A stretch of DNA of 63,450 bases from an uncultured Clostridia bacterium (GTDB lineage Bacteria > Bacillota > Clostridia > TANB77 > CAG-508): the NCBI GenBank assembly GCA_934183045.1, contig CAKPRW010000001.1, positions 1 to 63,450 on the forward strand, in the 5' to 3' direction. Of the stretch, positions 1 to 9,841 are shown in pieces (the stretch's first letter is position 1; every line of letters begins with the position of its first letter). Both the position numbers and the translations under genes were made by a program. Under the pieces are notes generated by a model, which saw only the letters and a list, made by a program, of their open reading frames with translations, was not told the origin of the DNA and did not search any database.

Positions 1-712
1 GACTGGCTCTAATTTTTCTAATGTTATATTCCGCATTTTCCAAGTTATTTAATATAAAGTCAGCGAAATTTATGAATGTATTATCATCTATTCTTCTTGT
101 TAAATATTTTCCCTTTAATTCTGAATTTTCAAATTGCTTTTCAACTTTTTTTCTTTGTTTTGTTAGCATTTCTTCTTGTTCTTTTGATACTTTTAAGTTT
201 AATTTTTTTATATAATACAAAGGATATCTTAATTGGTGTGATATTCCAAGCGCAATCAAAATATCTGGTGATAAGTTAGCATTCATATGTGTATGTAAAT
301 CAGTTCTAAATTTATATTTCTTTAGTATATATGATTTTACTATCGTTTTTTCTATTGGTAATTCATACTCTTTTGTTTGAGACATTAATGTCTTTGCAAT
401 AGCTGGTATAGTTGCTTTTAAGTCTATACTTCCATCCTCAAAAATATTTGCAATCTTTATACCTCCTAACCTAAATATATATACAGTTTTATTATTAGCA
501 TTAATACTAGCAGGTATAACACCTTTTATAACTTTTAGTCCATCTTCTTCCTTTTCCGTTTCTACATTACATAGATTTGCTAAATTAGTAATTAAGTTTC
601 CTGTATTATGATTTGGTGTTCTTAGTATATAAGATATTTCGTCTACATTGTTTTGATATAATTCCACAATAATATCTTTTTCTTTATCTAAATAAAACTT
701 ATTTAATAACAT
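1..712 (-). CDS. Adenosine deaminase-like amidohydrolase, 3' end cut by window
   Basis: Minus-strand open frame of 237 codons running off the left edge, so only the N-terminal part is present. About residue 130 it reads RTDLHTHMNANLSPDIL, the metal-binding HxH motif that opens adenosine/AMP deaminase-type amidohydrolases. About 125 residues before that motif is a lineage-type N-terminal extension I do not recognise. Two in-frame ATGs lie at 718 and 712; the second is chosen because a GGAG sits about 7 nt before it, whereas it almost touches the first. Catalytic residues further on (second His pair, Glu, Asp) are outside the window, so deaminase activity on adenosine is inferred from the first motif only. 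Neighbours give no pathway hint; the next gene upstream is divergent. Confidence 0.6.
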   Translation of the reverse strand, partial: MLLNKFYLDKEKDIIVELYQNNVDEISYILRTPNHNTGNLITNLANLCNVETEKEEDGLKVIKGVIPASINANNKTVYIFRLGGIKIANIFEDGSIDLKATIPAIAKTLMSQTKEYELPIEKTIVKSYILKKYKFRTDLHTHMNANLSPDILIALGISHQLRYPLYYIKKLNLKVSKEQEEMLTKQRKKVEKQFENSELKGKYLTRRIDDNTFINFADFILNNLENAEYNIRKIRAS

Positions 713-872
713 TGACATTCTCCATTTCTTAATATAATTTTTAAATAATATTTTATCATATTTTATTATTCTTTTCAATGTTTATTCTATGTTTTTTATT
801 CATTACTTAAATTATTACATATCATATAAATACTCTATTTTCCATATACATTATATATGGGAGGTGTATTCA

Positions 873-1898
873 TTGTTTATTAAAACTGTTAAAATAAGCA
901 AAAAACTTATTATTTTTTCAGTAATTCTAGTTTTTCTAATAACCTCTATTGTTTTATATTACTCTTTCGCAAATGATGAATCTAATAATACAGAGAATGA
1001 GAAAGATTTTATAAAGTGGGTTGATTTTACTGTTACTGCTGACTTATTAAGTAAGACTGCCAAATTAGATATTGATTCGCACTCTCAAAATTCTGATATA
1101 AAATATAATTGGATAGAGATTTTAGCTTATTTAGCATGTAAAAATGGAGGCAATTTCAAAAATTACAAACAAAAAGATTTAGACGATTTATTGTCACAAC
1201 TACAAAATAATAAGACTATGGAAGAAATTACTAAAAATATAAAATATTTTTCTTATTACTACGAAAGTTATTCTGCAATCTTAGGTAATTTTATTGGTGA
1301 CTACTCTATAGAAGTTGAAAATGAAGACGGTTCTAAAAGTTTTCAGAACAAGTATGGTTTGAAAGCATTTTTACCAATCGCAAAAAACTATAGCTTTAAT
1401 CACTATGATGATTTTGGAAATGCACGATCATATGGTTTTAAAAGAACTCATCTCGGTAATGATTTAATGGGAAGTATTGGCACTCCTATTATTGCAGTTG
1501 AATCTGGAACTATAGAACATTTAGGTTGGAATCAATATGGCGGATGGAGAATTGGTATTAGAAGCAATGATTCAAAACGTTATTATTATTACGCCCATTT
1601 ACGAAAAAATCATCCTTATGCTGAAGGAATTAAAGAAGGTGGTACTGTTTTAGCTGGAGATGTAATAGGTTATCTTGGTATGACAGGCTATAGCATAAAG
1701 GAAAATGTTAATAATATTAACACTCCTCATTTACATTTTGGTATGCAATTAATTTTTGATGAATCTCAAGTTGATAGCCCTAATGAAATTTGGATTGATG
1801 TTTATCAAATTATAGAATTTTTGAAAAAGAATCGTTCTGAAGTTTATATGTCTAATAAAGAAACTAAAGATTATTCAAGAAAATACAGTTTACAGTAA
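873..1898 (+). CDS. Membrane-anchored M23-family peptidoglycan endopeptidase
   Basis: A 341-residue protein with one N-terminal membrane segment (LIIFSVILVFLITSIVLYY) and an external C-terminal M23 (LytM-type) zinc peptidase domain. The zinc-site motifs HLGND (about residue 200) and HLHF (about residue 297) are intact, as is the GxVxGYLGMTG-like loop before the last one. M23 enzymes cut cross-bridges in peptidoglycan. The start is TTG at 873: GGGAGGTG lies 7 nt upstream, while the longer frame from an ATG at 789 has no ribosome site. A roughly 110-residue region between the anchor and the peptidase has no recognised domain. It stands alone, facing away from the deaminase-like gene and towards htrA. 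Confidence 0.85.
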   Translation: MFIKTVKISKKLIIFSVILVFLITSIVLYYSFANDESNNTENEKDFIKWVDFTVTADLLSKTAKLDIDSHSQNSDIKYNWIEILAYLACKNGGNFKNYKQKDLDDLLSQLQNNKTMEEITKNIKYFSYYYESYSAILGNFIGDYSIEVENEDGSKSFQNKYGLKAFLPIAKNYSFNHYDDFGNARSYGFKRTHLGNDLMGSIGTPIIAVESGTIEHLGWNQYGGWRIGIRSNDSKRYYYYAHLRKNHPYAEGIKEGGTVLAGDVIGYLGMTGYSIKENVNNINTPHLHFGMQLIFDESQVDSPNEIWIDVYQIIEFLKKNRSEVYMSNKETKDYSRKYSLQ

Positions 1899-2031
1899 CT
1901 TTTTATCTATTTAATCATATAAAAATATCATTTGTATATTGGTAATAATTTAAAAAATACCAAATGAGTAGACTCTTTTTAATGCCTATTCATTAGATAT
2001 TTTTTAAATTATTTTCTTCTATATATTAAAA

Positions 2032-3168
2032 CTATCTTTTTCCTAATACTATGCTGATTTCTTTACTTATTTTTCCTCTTTTAATTTGTAATTTTACTTC
2101 TTCACCAGGATTTTTAGTATAAATATACTCTCTTAGGTCATTCATTGTATTTAATTCTTTTGAATCAATATTAGTTATAATATCTCCCTCTTGTAATTCA
2201 GTATTATCAGCTGGACCATTTTTGGTAATTTGTGCAACATAAATTCCTTTTTCTAAATTAATATTAAAATTCAAGTTTAAGTATGGTATAACTTCTTTAT
2301 CATAAGCATATATTCCTATTGTTCCTTCTTGAAAATCGCCACTTTCTTTAAAGCTTTGAATAATAGGTTTAATAATATTTATTGGTATTGCAAATCCTAT
2401 TCCTTCTGCTGATGAAATTTTAACTGTATTTATCCCTATTACTTCTCCATTTGGATAAATTAATGGTCCACCACTATTTCCAGGATTTATTGTAGCATCT
2501 GTTTGTATTAAATCCGTCATATATGAAGATTTATCAGATTCTTCTAATTTTATTGTTCTATTTTTTGCACTAATAATTCCAGAAGTTACTGTTCTTCTAA
2601 ATTCGAATCCTATAGGATTACCTATTGCATATACAGTTTCTCCAACACGTATTTTACTAGAATCACCTAGATCAACATATTCTAAATTTTTAGCGTTAAT
2701 CTTTGTAATTGATAAATCTAAGTCCACATCACTCCATACTACTGTCCCTTCATAATTATTTCCATTTTCTAATGTCAAATAACACCTACTATATTTACTA
2801 CCAGTAACATGTTCATTACTTAATATATATCCATCATCACTTACTATAATTCCTGTTCCTAGTCCTAATTCGCTCTCTGTACTTTTAGATAAAATACTAC
2901 TACCCGTATTTTTCAATTTTGAAATTCCAACAATTTTTTTTGTAGTTTTTTCAATTATATCTGCTACTTTTTCACTGTTTTCTTCTTTATTTTCCACAGT
3001 TTGTTCTTTTATTGTGGATTGTACCCTTTCTGTTTCATAAGTATTATTATCTATTTCTATTTTATCGTATGTAACATACATATAAAATCCTAATATCCAT
3101 AAAATTATTACTATACTAAAAATAATTAAAACCTTTTTTAAATTGTTTTTTTTCTTATTTTTTTTCAA
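2032..3168 (-). CDS. htrA: HtrA/DegP-type serine protease with PDZ domain
   Basis: A 378-residue membrane-anchored protease of envelope quality control. After a lysine-rich N-terminus there is one membrane helix (VLIIFSIVIILWILGFYMYV), a linker, then a trypsin-like domain with the triad visible as His in SNEHVTG, Asp in DVDLDLSI and Ser in NPGNSGGPL, and a single C-terminal PDZ domain (NGPADNTELQEGDIITNI). One PDZ is normal for Gram-positive HtrA. The start is TTG at 3168, with GGAGGTG 7-8 nt upstream; a longer frame from an upstream ATG lacks a ribosome site. It is divergently placed against the NRPS gene, with about 210 bp between the two starts. Confidence 0.9.
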   Translation of the reverse strand: MKKNKKKNNLKKVLIIFSIVIILWILGFYMYVTYDKIEIDNNTYETERVQSTIKEQTVENKEENSEKVADIIEKTTKKIVGISKLKNTGSSILSKSTESELGLGTGIIVSDDGYILSNEHVTGSKYSRCYLTLENGNNYEGTVVWSDVDLDLSITKINAKNLEYVDLGDSSKIRVGETVYAIGNPIGFEFRRTVTSGIISAKNRTIKLEESDKSSYMTDLIQTDATINPGNSGGPLIYPNGEVIGINTVKISSAEGIGFAIPINIIKPIIQSFKESGDFQEGTIGIYAYDKEVIPYLNLNFNINLEKGIYVAQITKNGPADNTELQEGDIITNIDSKELNTMNDLREYIYTKNPGEEVKLQIKRGKISKEISIVLGKR

Positions 3169-3323
3169 AATATTACACCTCCAAAATATTGTTTCCAATA
3201 CTATTTTTTTTAAACTATCTTGCATAAAAAATAAGCAGATTTTAAATTATTTTTTATCTCTATTTAATCAAATTTATTTTTTCTACAATTTTCATCTTTA
3301 TTCCTCATTTTTTGCAAATTTAT

Positions 3324-3352
3324 TTGATTTTTTTAGTGTTTATATATATAAT
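3324..3352 (+). promoter_or_regulatory. Sigma-A type promoter of the NRPS-kinase operon
   Basis: TTGATT at 3324-3329 and TATAAT at 3347-3352 are separated by 17 bp. Transcription would start near 3359, leaving a leader of only about 22 nt before the NRPS ATG. Confidence 0.6.
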
Positions 3353-3381
3353 CATAATAATAAATTTTAAAGGTGATATCT

Positions 3382-6300
3382 ATGAAAAATAAATCTTATA
3401 ATTTAACAAATCCACAAAAAAGCATATGGAACACAGAACTATTTTTTAATGGTTCTAATATTAATAATATTTGTGGTACTATTAGACTATATGAACCACT
3501 CGATTTTAAGCTTTTACAGAAATCACTAGAATTAATTGTTGATAAAAATGATAGCTTTCATACTAATTTTACAATAAAAGATGGTTCTATTTCTCAATCA
3601 TTTGATAACACAATTGATTACAAAATAGATATAATAGAAATAGAAAATGAAGAAGAATTACATAAACTTGAACAACAAACTATGTCTCATATTTTTGATA
3701 TATTAAATTCGGATTTATTTGATATTAAAATTTTCAAGTTTCCAGATCTTAGTGGTGGTGTTATTGTTAATATCCATCATATTATCTCTGATTCTTGGAC
3801 TTTAGGACTAATTGCTAAAGAAATTGTTAATAATTATTACTGTCTTTATAACAATATACCTATTGAATCAAATCAATACTCTTATATTGATTATATTAAT
3901 TCAGAAGAAAAATATATTGATAGTAATAAATATCTAAAAGATAAACAATTTTGGAAAGACTACTTAAAAGATTGTCCAAATTGTATTACTATACCTAATA
4001 ACAAAGAAATTTCTAATAATGATTTTTCTTCTTTAGGAAATAGAAAAATGTTTAAATTAGAAAATAAATATATAAAAAAAATAAATGAATTTTGCCATAA
4101 TTACAATATTTCGTTATTTAGTTTTCTTATGGCTATATATTCTATATATATTGGAAAAATTAATAACTCAGACGACTTTATTTTAGGCACGCCAATCTTA
4201 AATAGAGTAAATTCTGCACAAAAAAATACAATGGGTATGTTTATTAATACCATACCTTTTAGAGTAAAAATTGAAGATAATTATAGTTTTCTTGCATTCT
4301 TAAATAATATTGCTTTAAATTTCACTTCTATATTAAGGCACCAAAAACACTCATATCAGTTTATATTAGAAGATTTAAGAAAAGAAGATCCAAAAACACC
4401 AAACTTATATCAAATATTATTATCTTATCAGATTACTAAAATAAAAACAGATGATAATATGAAATACTCTTCTGAATGGAATTTTAATGGGAATGTTGCA
4501 GATGATATAGATATTCATTTCTTTGACTTAAATGATTCTGGTGATATAAATATTGCATATGATTATAAAATATCAAAATATACAGATACAGATATTTCAA
4601 ATATACATTCAAGAATTTTATACATTATATCTCAGGTTCTAAATAATCCTAGTATGTTTATTAAAGAAATATCTATCACAACACCAAAAGAACTACAAGA
4701 AATATTGTTTTTTAATAGTCAAAATAATTGTTCTTATCCAAGTGATAAAACAATATCTCAATTGTTTGAAGAACAAGTTGAATTAACACCAAACAATATT
4801 GCTATTAAATTTAAGAATACTTATTTAACATATGAGGAATTAAATAAAAAAGCAAATCAAGTCGCTAATTTTTTAAGAAATTTAGGAATTAAGTCTAATG
4901 ATGTTATAGCTATCAGATTAAATAAATCTCTTGAAATGGTTATAGGAATTTTAGGAATTTTAAAGGCTGGTGGATGCTATTTACCAATAGATTTATCATA
5001 TCCTCAAGAGAGAGTGTCTTTTATGTTAGAAGATAGCCAAGCCAAAATATTTCTTACAAATGAGACTCATAAAAATGATGTGGATATTAGTATCCCCTAT
5101 TACCTATTAGATCTTTCTTCTGATAATGAAATCTATTTTAATTCAGAAGAAAACTTGGAATGCATTAACTCTCCTGAAGATTTAATATATATTATATATA
5201 CATCTGGATCAACAGGGACTCCAAAGGGAGTTATGTTATGCCATAGAAACGTTGTACGTTTAATAAAAAATAAAGATTTTCAATTTGATTTTGACGAAAA
5301 TGATGTATGGACTATGTTCCATTCAGTTGCTTTTGACTTTTCAGTTTGGGAATTATATGCATGTTTATTATATGGATCAAAATTGATATTAGTACCAGAA
5401 ACTACTGCAAAAGATCCTAAAAAGTTTTTACAATTATTAAGAACCGAAAAAGTAACTGTTTTAAACCAAACTCCTACTTACTTCTATAATTTATTAGATA
5501 GAGAACTTTTAAATGAAGATTCTGATCTATTTATTAGATATATTATATTTGGAGGAGAAGCTTTAAAACCAAATTTAGTAAAACCTTGGAAAGATAAATA
5601 TCCTTTTACTAAAATAATTAATATGTACGGAATAACAGAAACTACTGTCCATGTAACTTTTAAAGAGTTAACTGATAAAGATCTATTATCATCTAGTTCT
5701 AATATAGGAAAACCTATACCTACATTAAAAGTTTATGTTATGGACAAATATTTACACATCTTACCATATGGAGTAGAAGGTGAAATGTGTGTAAGCGGTT
5801 TAGGAGTTTGCAAAGGTTATTTAAATAGAGAAGAATTAAATGCTAAAAAGTTTGTACAAAATCCTTATAATCCTAGTGAAATTTTATACCGTTCTGCTGA
5901 TAATGCGATTCTTTCTGAAAGTGGAGATTTATATTATTTAGGTAGAATTGACAATCAAGTAAAAGTTAGAGGATTTCGTATAGAAATTGGAGAAATAGAA
6001 ACAAAATTATTAAAGCATCCTGGAATCTCAAAATGTGTTGTTTTACCAAAGAAAAAAGGTGATACAGACTCATATTTAGTAGCTTATATTGTTACAAACG
6101 AAAAATTATCATCTAGTGACTTAAAATTATATATTTCTAAATTAGTTCCAGAATATATGATTCCTAGTTTCTTCGTATTTTTAGACAAAATGCCACTTAC
6201 AAGCAATGGTAAAGTAAATAGAAAAAAATTATTAAATATGGAAATTAAAACTGAATCTAATACGAAATATATAGCTCCTAGAAATGACTTTGAAAAGGCT

Positions 6301-7659
6301 TTTCAAGAAATATTAGAAAATGCCTTAAATACCCCTCATATAGGAATAGATGATAATATATTAGAACTTGGTGCTGATTCTTTAACACTTATGCAAATTA
6401 CTATACATTTGCTAGAAAAAAACTATATTGTAAATATACAAGATATTTATGAATTTAAAACAATTAGAGGTGTTTCAGATAACTTTACTTTGCCTAAAGA
6501 ATCTAATATATATCAAAAATCCATGTCTAAAGAATTATACTATGATTTTAAAGAGGACTTTTCTAAAGAAAAAATTAATGCCAAAAATATTTTACTTACA
6601 GGTGCCACTGGATATTTAGGAATTCATATTTTATATGAATTAATAAATAAAGCGGATTCTAATATATACTGTCTAATTCGTAATAAAAATGGACAAGAAT
6701 CAAAAGAAAGATTAATAAAAAAATTAACTTTCTATTTCGGAAAAGACATCTTAAAATTTATTGATAACCGAATACATGTAATAGTTGCTGATATCTCTTT
6801 ACCTAAATTTGGATTAAATGATAAAGATTATAAAAATTTAGGTAACAAAATTGATGTAGTTATTCATTCCGCTGCAATAGTTGACCATTATGGCGATAAT
6901 AGTATATTTGAATCAATTAATGTAACAGGTACTATTAACATTATTGATTTTTGTAAAGAATTTTCTATTTATATGAATCATATTTCTACAACATCCGTAT
7001 CTGCTTCTATTCCAGATGCAAATACTCCTACTATCTTTGATGAACATGCATTATATGTAGGCCAGAATTATGAAGATAATATCTATATAGAAACAAAATT
7101 CAAGGCTGAATATAAAATATGGGAAGCTATCAACACTGGTATGAAAATATCTGTTTATCGTTTAGGTAATATAACCGCAAGATATTCAGATGGACAATTC
7201 CAAGAAAATGATACCAAAAATGCATTTTTAAACAGAACTATTACTCTTTCAAAATTAAACAAACTACCTCAATCTATTTCAAACTTTGAAATAGACCTAA
7301 GTCCTGTTGATACATGTTCATCTATTATAGCAAGTTCTATTTATTACAAAAGTAGCTATTCAAAAGTATTTCATATTTATAATAATCATCAATTGAAATT
7401 TGTTGACTTATTAAAAACTATTAAAAAATCTAATAAAGAGATTGCTATAGTATCTGATGAAGAATTTTATAAGTACATAAAAAATAAAAAAGATCTTTTA
7501 GGTATTATAAATGATTTAACTAGTCACTCTTCAAAATATAATTCTAATATTGATCTAAAAAATGATTTTACTATTAACTATATGAAAAACTTAGGTTTAT
7601 CTTGGCCTATTATAAATGCAAATTATATTAATAGCTTTTTTGAAAAATATATTAAATAA
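3382..7659 (+). CDS. Single-module NRPS (C-A-PCP-reductase), predicted threonine-activating
   Basis: A 1425-residue nonribosomal peptide synthetase. Order: condensation domain (HHIISDSW near residue 132), adenylation domain (LKAGGCYLPID, YTSGSTGTPKG near 605, NMYGITETTVH, YLGRIDNQVKVRGFRIE, catalytic Lys in SNGKVNRKK), carrier domain (LGADSLTLMQ, Ser near 1000) and a terminal NAD(P)-dependent reductase (LLTGATGYLG near 1070). Reading the specificity pocket from AFDFSVWE, LNQTPTYF, IIFGGEAL and NMYGITETTV gives D-F-W-N-I-G-M-V, the classical threonine code. With a starter condensation domain and reductive release, the product is probably an N-acylated threonine aldehyde or alcohol; that is inference. 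Start ATG at 3382 has AAAGGTG 6 nt upstream; an earlier in-frame GTG lies within that site. The kinase gene starts 15 bp after its stop. No phosphopantetheinyl transferase or exporter is nearby. Confidence 0.93.
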   Translation: MKNKSYNLTNPQKSIWNTELFFNGSNINNICGTIRLYEPLDFKLLQKSLELIVDKNDSFHTNFTIKDGSISQSFDNTIDYKIDIIEIENEEELHKLEQQTMSHIFDILNSDLFDIKIFKFPDLSGGVIVNIHHIISDSWTLGLIAKEIVNNYYCLYNNIPIESNQYSYIDYINSEEKYIDSNKYLKDKQFWKDYLKDCPNCITIPNNKEISNNDFSSLGNRKMFKLENKYIKKINEFCHNYNISLFSFLMAIYSIYIGKINNSDDFILGTPILNRVNSAQKNTMGMFINTIPFRVKIEDNYSFLAFLNNIALNFTSILRHQKHSYQFILEDLRKEDPKTPNLYQILLSYQITKIKTDDNMKYSSEWNFNGNVADDIDIHFFDLNDSGDINIAYDYKISKYTDTDISNIHSRILYIISQVLNNPSMFIKEISITTPKELQEILFFNSQNNCSYPSDKTISQLFEEQVELTPNNIAIKFKNTYLTYEELNKKANQVANFLRNLGIKSNDVIAIRLNKSLEMVIGILGILKAGGCYLPIDLSYPQERVSFMLEDSQAKIFLTNETHKNDVDISIPYYLLDLSSDNEIYFNSEENLECINSPEDLIYIIYTSGSTGTPKGVMLCHRNVVRLIKNKDFQFDFDENDVWTMFHSVAFDFSVWELYACLLYGSKLILVPETTAKDPKKFLQLLRTEKVTVLNQTPTYFYNLLDRELLNEDSDLFIRYIIFGGEALKPNLVKPWKDKYPFTKIINMYGITETTVHVTFKELTDKDLLSSSSNIGKPIPTLKVYVMDKYLHILPYGVEGEMCVSGLGVCKGYLNREELNAKKFVQNPYNPSEILYRSADNAILSESGDLYYLGRIDNQVKVRGFRIEIGEIETKLLKHPGISKCVVLPKKKGDTDSYLVAYIVTNEKLSSSDLKLYISKLVPEYMIPSFFVFLDKMPLTSNGKVNRKKLLNMEIKTESNTKYIAPRNDFEKAFQEILENALNTPHIGIDDNILELGADSLTLMQITIHLLEKNYIVNIQDIYEFKTIRGVSDNFTLPKESNIYQKSMSKELYYDFKEDFSKEKINAKNILLTGATGYLGIHILYELINKADSNIYCLIRNKNGQESKERLIKKLTFYFGKDILKFIDNRIHVIVADISLPKFGLNDKDYKNLGNKIDVVIHSAAIVDHYGDNSIFESINVTGTINIIDFCKEFSIYMNHISTTSVSASIPDANTPTIFDEHALYVGQNYEDNIYIETKFKAEYKIWEAINTGMKISVYRLGNITARYSDGQFQENDTKNAFLNRTITLSKLNKLPQSISNFEIDLSPVDTCSSIIASSIYYKSSYSKVFHIYNNHQLKFVDLLKTIKKSNKEIAIVSDEEFYKYIKNKKDLLGIINDLTSHSSKYNSNIDLKNDFTINYMKNLGLSWPIINANYINSFFEKYIK

Positions 7660-7674
7660 AGGAGTTTACCAATA

Positions 7675-9729
7675 ATGAAAAAAAAGATTACTTCGTGTCT
7701 ATATAAAATTATAGCACTATATCTTGCTGTACCATCACTTATAGCATTTATACTATACTTTTTTCTACCTACTATTTTAAATTATCCTCCTGAAAGCATT
7801 GATAATCAATTTCAGTTGGATTTTGATGGTATAACATATACTCAACAATACATTTTATTAATTTCTTTAATTGTGTTATGCAGTTTAATTATATTGTTTA
7901 TTAGATCTTATAAAATGTATAAATGTTCAACAAAACTATCTGACGAGAACATCAAACTGTCTGAAGAAGAAACAATTTCAATGTTACTTAAAATAAGAGC
8001 ATATTGTTATAATACACCCTATCTACTATATTTCTTAGAAATACTTTTGCCATTAATATTTTTGCCTATTACTTTTATTTTAATAGATGCTTATACATTA
8101 ACAATTATAGAAATATGCTTAATGTATATATCTTGTTTTACACTTGCATCTGTTATAAGTTTTGTATTTTCTAAAACTGAATTTGGATATATATTAAACT
8201 TACTTCATGATATGTATCCAAATTTAATGGATAATATAGAACTAGAATATTCAAGGAAAAAGAGAGCTGGTATAAAATCTTTATCAGTAAAATTAATGTT
8301 ACAATTCTCTCCTCTAGTTCTTTTAACACTTATCCTTACATCATTAGTCGGATATGTACAAGCTGCTAAAAAAACTGGTGAAATATATTACTCATCATAT
8401 TATTCACTTATATCTGATTCCTTTAGTGGAACATTCTCTTCAAGAGATGAAGTAGAAAACAAGTTAAAAAGTATTTCATTATTAGATACATCTCACAAAT
8501 ATTTTATTATAGATAGCTCTGGAAATTATACAGTTTCAGACAATTCTAAATTACAACCATTTTTCATAAAGTACACTTTAGAAAAATCAGATACACAAAA
8601 TGGACATTCTTACGATTATTTTTGTTTAGATTCTGAAGGAATTTCATTAAAGTGTAATCTATCTGATGGTACTTATTGTTATGCTGGAATTATATATGAT
8701 ACTAGTCAACCAAACTTTTTAAAATTTATTTTAATATGTGATACTGTCTTATATTGTATAATATTTTTAATATTACTTTATGTTTCACATTCTTTGTCAG
8801 CAGAAATTAAAACTGTTTCAAAGAAATTAACTAACATAGCATCATCTAACAAAAATAATATAAATTTAAATAATAATTTAGTTGTTACTTCTGAAGATGC
8901 ACTAGCAGACCTTGCCTTAGCTTTCAATCTTACACAAAGCTTTACAAAAGATAACATTAATGAGTTGCAATCTAATCAAACAATGCTTATGGAAAGAGAA
9001 AGACTTGCTTCTCTAGGACAATTAATTGGTGGTATTGCTCACAATTTAAAAACACCAATAATGTCAATATCTGGTGCTGCAGAAGGGCTTAGCGACCTGA
9101 TTAAAGAATATGATTCTTCTATAGACGATCCAGAAGTAAACTCTCAAGACCATCATGATATTGCCAAAGATATGAATTCTTGGATAGTTAAAATAAGAGA
9201 ATATACTAGCTACATGTCTGATATTATAACAGCTGTTAAAGGTCAAGCTGTTACATTATCTGAGACAGATAATGTATCCTTTGATATAGAAGAATTAATT
9301 AAGAGAGTAGATATTTTAATGAAACATGAATTAAAAAATGCCTTAGTGTATTTAAATGTTTCTTTATCAGTACCTGAAAACACTAAATTAATTGGTGATA
9401 TTAATAGTTTGGTACAAGTTATTAACAATATGATTTCTAATTCAATTCAATCATATAACGGAAAACCTGAACAAAAAATAGATTTAAGTATAGAGCAAAA
9501 GAATAATAACTTAATTATATCTATTCAAGATTATGGATGTGGACTATCTGAAAAAGTTAAAGATAAGTTATTTAATGAGATGATTACAACAAAAGGAAAA
9601 AACGGAACAGGATTAGGATTATATATGTCTTATTCAACAATAAAAGCTCATTTCAATGGAAATATCACATTTGAATCAGAAGCTGGAAAAGGTACTACAT
9701 TCCACATTATATTGCCATTAAAAAAATAA
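7675..9729 (+). CDS. Membrane sensor histidine kinase, co-transcribed with NRPS
   Basis: A 684-residue kinase. The N-terminal ~200 residues hold several membrane helices (two near 10-75, two near 115-165). A further helix near 210-230 and one near 350-370 bracket an extracytoplasmic sensing region. Then come a HAMP-like linker, the HisKA H-box (GGIAHNLKTPIMSISGAAEG, His near 455) and a GHKL ATPase domain with N-box NNMISNSIQSY, G1 DYGCGLS and G2 GTGLGLYMSY. All phosphotransfer motifs are intact. The two-part membrane region with a double sensing module is longer than usual. Its position 15 bp after the NRPS, under the same promoter, suggests that it senses the NRPS product or controls its use; the partner is probably the next gene. 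Confidence 0.88.
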   Translation: MKKKITSCLYKIIALYLAVPSLIAFILYFFLPTILNYPPESIDNQFQLDFDGITYTQQYILLISLIVLCSLIILFIRSYKMYKCSTKLSDENIKLSEEETISMLLKIRAYCYNTPYLLYFLEILLPLIFLPITFILIDAYTLTIIEICLMYISCFTLASVISFVFSKTEFGYILNLLHDMYPNLMDNIELEYSRKKRAGIKSLSVKLMLQFSPLVLLTLILTSLVGYVQAAKKTGEIYYSSYYSLISDSFSGTFSSRDEVENKLKSISLLDTSHKYFIIDSSGNYTVSDNSKLQPFFIKYTLEKSDTQNGHSYDYFCLDSEGISLKCNLSDGTYCYAGIIYDTSQPNFLKFILICDTVLYCIIFLILLYVSHSLSAEIKTVSKKLTNIASSNKNNINLNNNLVVTSEDALADLALAFNLTQSFTKDNINELQSNQTMLMERERLASLGQLIGGIAHNLKTPIMSISGAAEGLSDLIKEYDSSIDDPEVNSQDHHDIAKDMNSWIVKIREYTSYMSDIITAVKGQAVTLSETDNVSFDIEELIKRVDILMKHELKNALVYLNVSLSVPENTKLIGDINSLVQVINNMISNSIQSYNGKPEQKIDLSIEQKNNNLIISIQDYGCGLSEKVKDKLFNEMITTKGKNGTGLGLYMSYSTIKAHFNGNITFESEAGKGTTFHIILPLKK

Positions 9730-9731
9730 TA

Positions 9732-9775
9732 AAAAAAGAAGAGTTATTATGTATAACTTTTCTTTTTTATTTTTT
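9732..9775 (+). terminator. Rho-independent terminator after kinase gene
   Basis: A 16-bp A/T-rich stem (arms at about 9732-9747 and 9755-9770, one G-T pair) runs into a T tract, ending the NRPS-kinase transcript. Confidence 0.7.
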
Positions 9776-9782
9776 AAAAGTA

Positions 9783-9811
9783 TTGCTTTTTTTCTTTTGT
9801 ATATATATAAT
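9783..9811 (+). promoter_or_regulatory. Promoter of HD-GYP regulator gene
   Basis: TTGCTT at 9783-9788, 17 bp, TATAAT at 9806-9811. It lies after the terminator, so the response regulator can be expressed apart from the NRPS and kinase. Confidence 0.5.
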
Positions 9812-9841
9812 ACACTTAATTCTATCTAAGGAGGGATGATT

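Noticed and set aside
21..279. Two overlapping plus-strand frames at the left edge
   Set aside because: They lie opposite the deaminase-like coding frame, which has a recognised metal-binding motif.
3143..3370. 75-residue plus-strand frame opposite the htrA start
   Set aside because: Phe-rich translation of the A-rich htrA leader with no ribosome site; a shadow frame.
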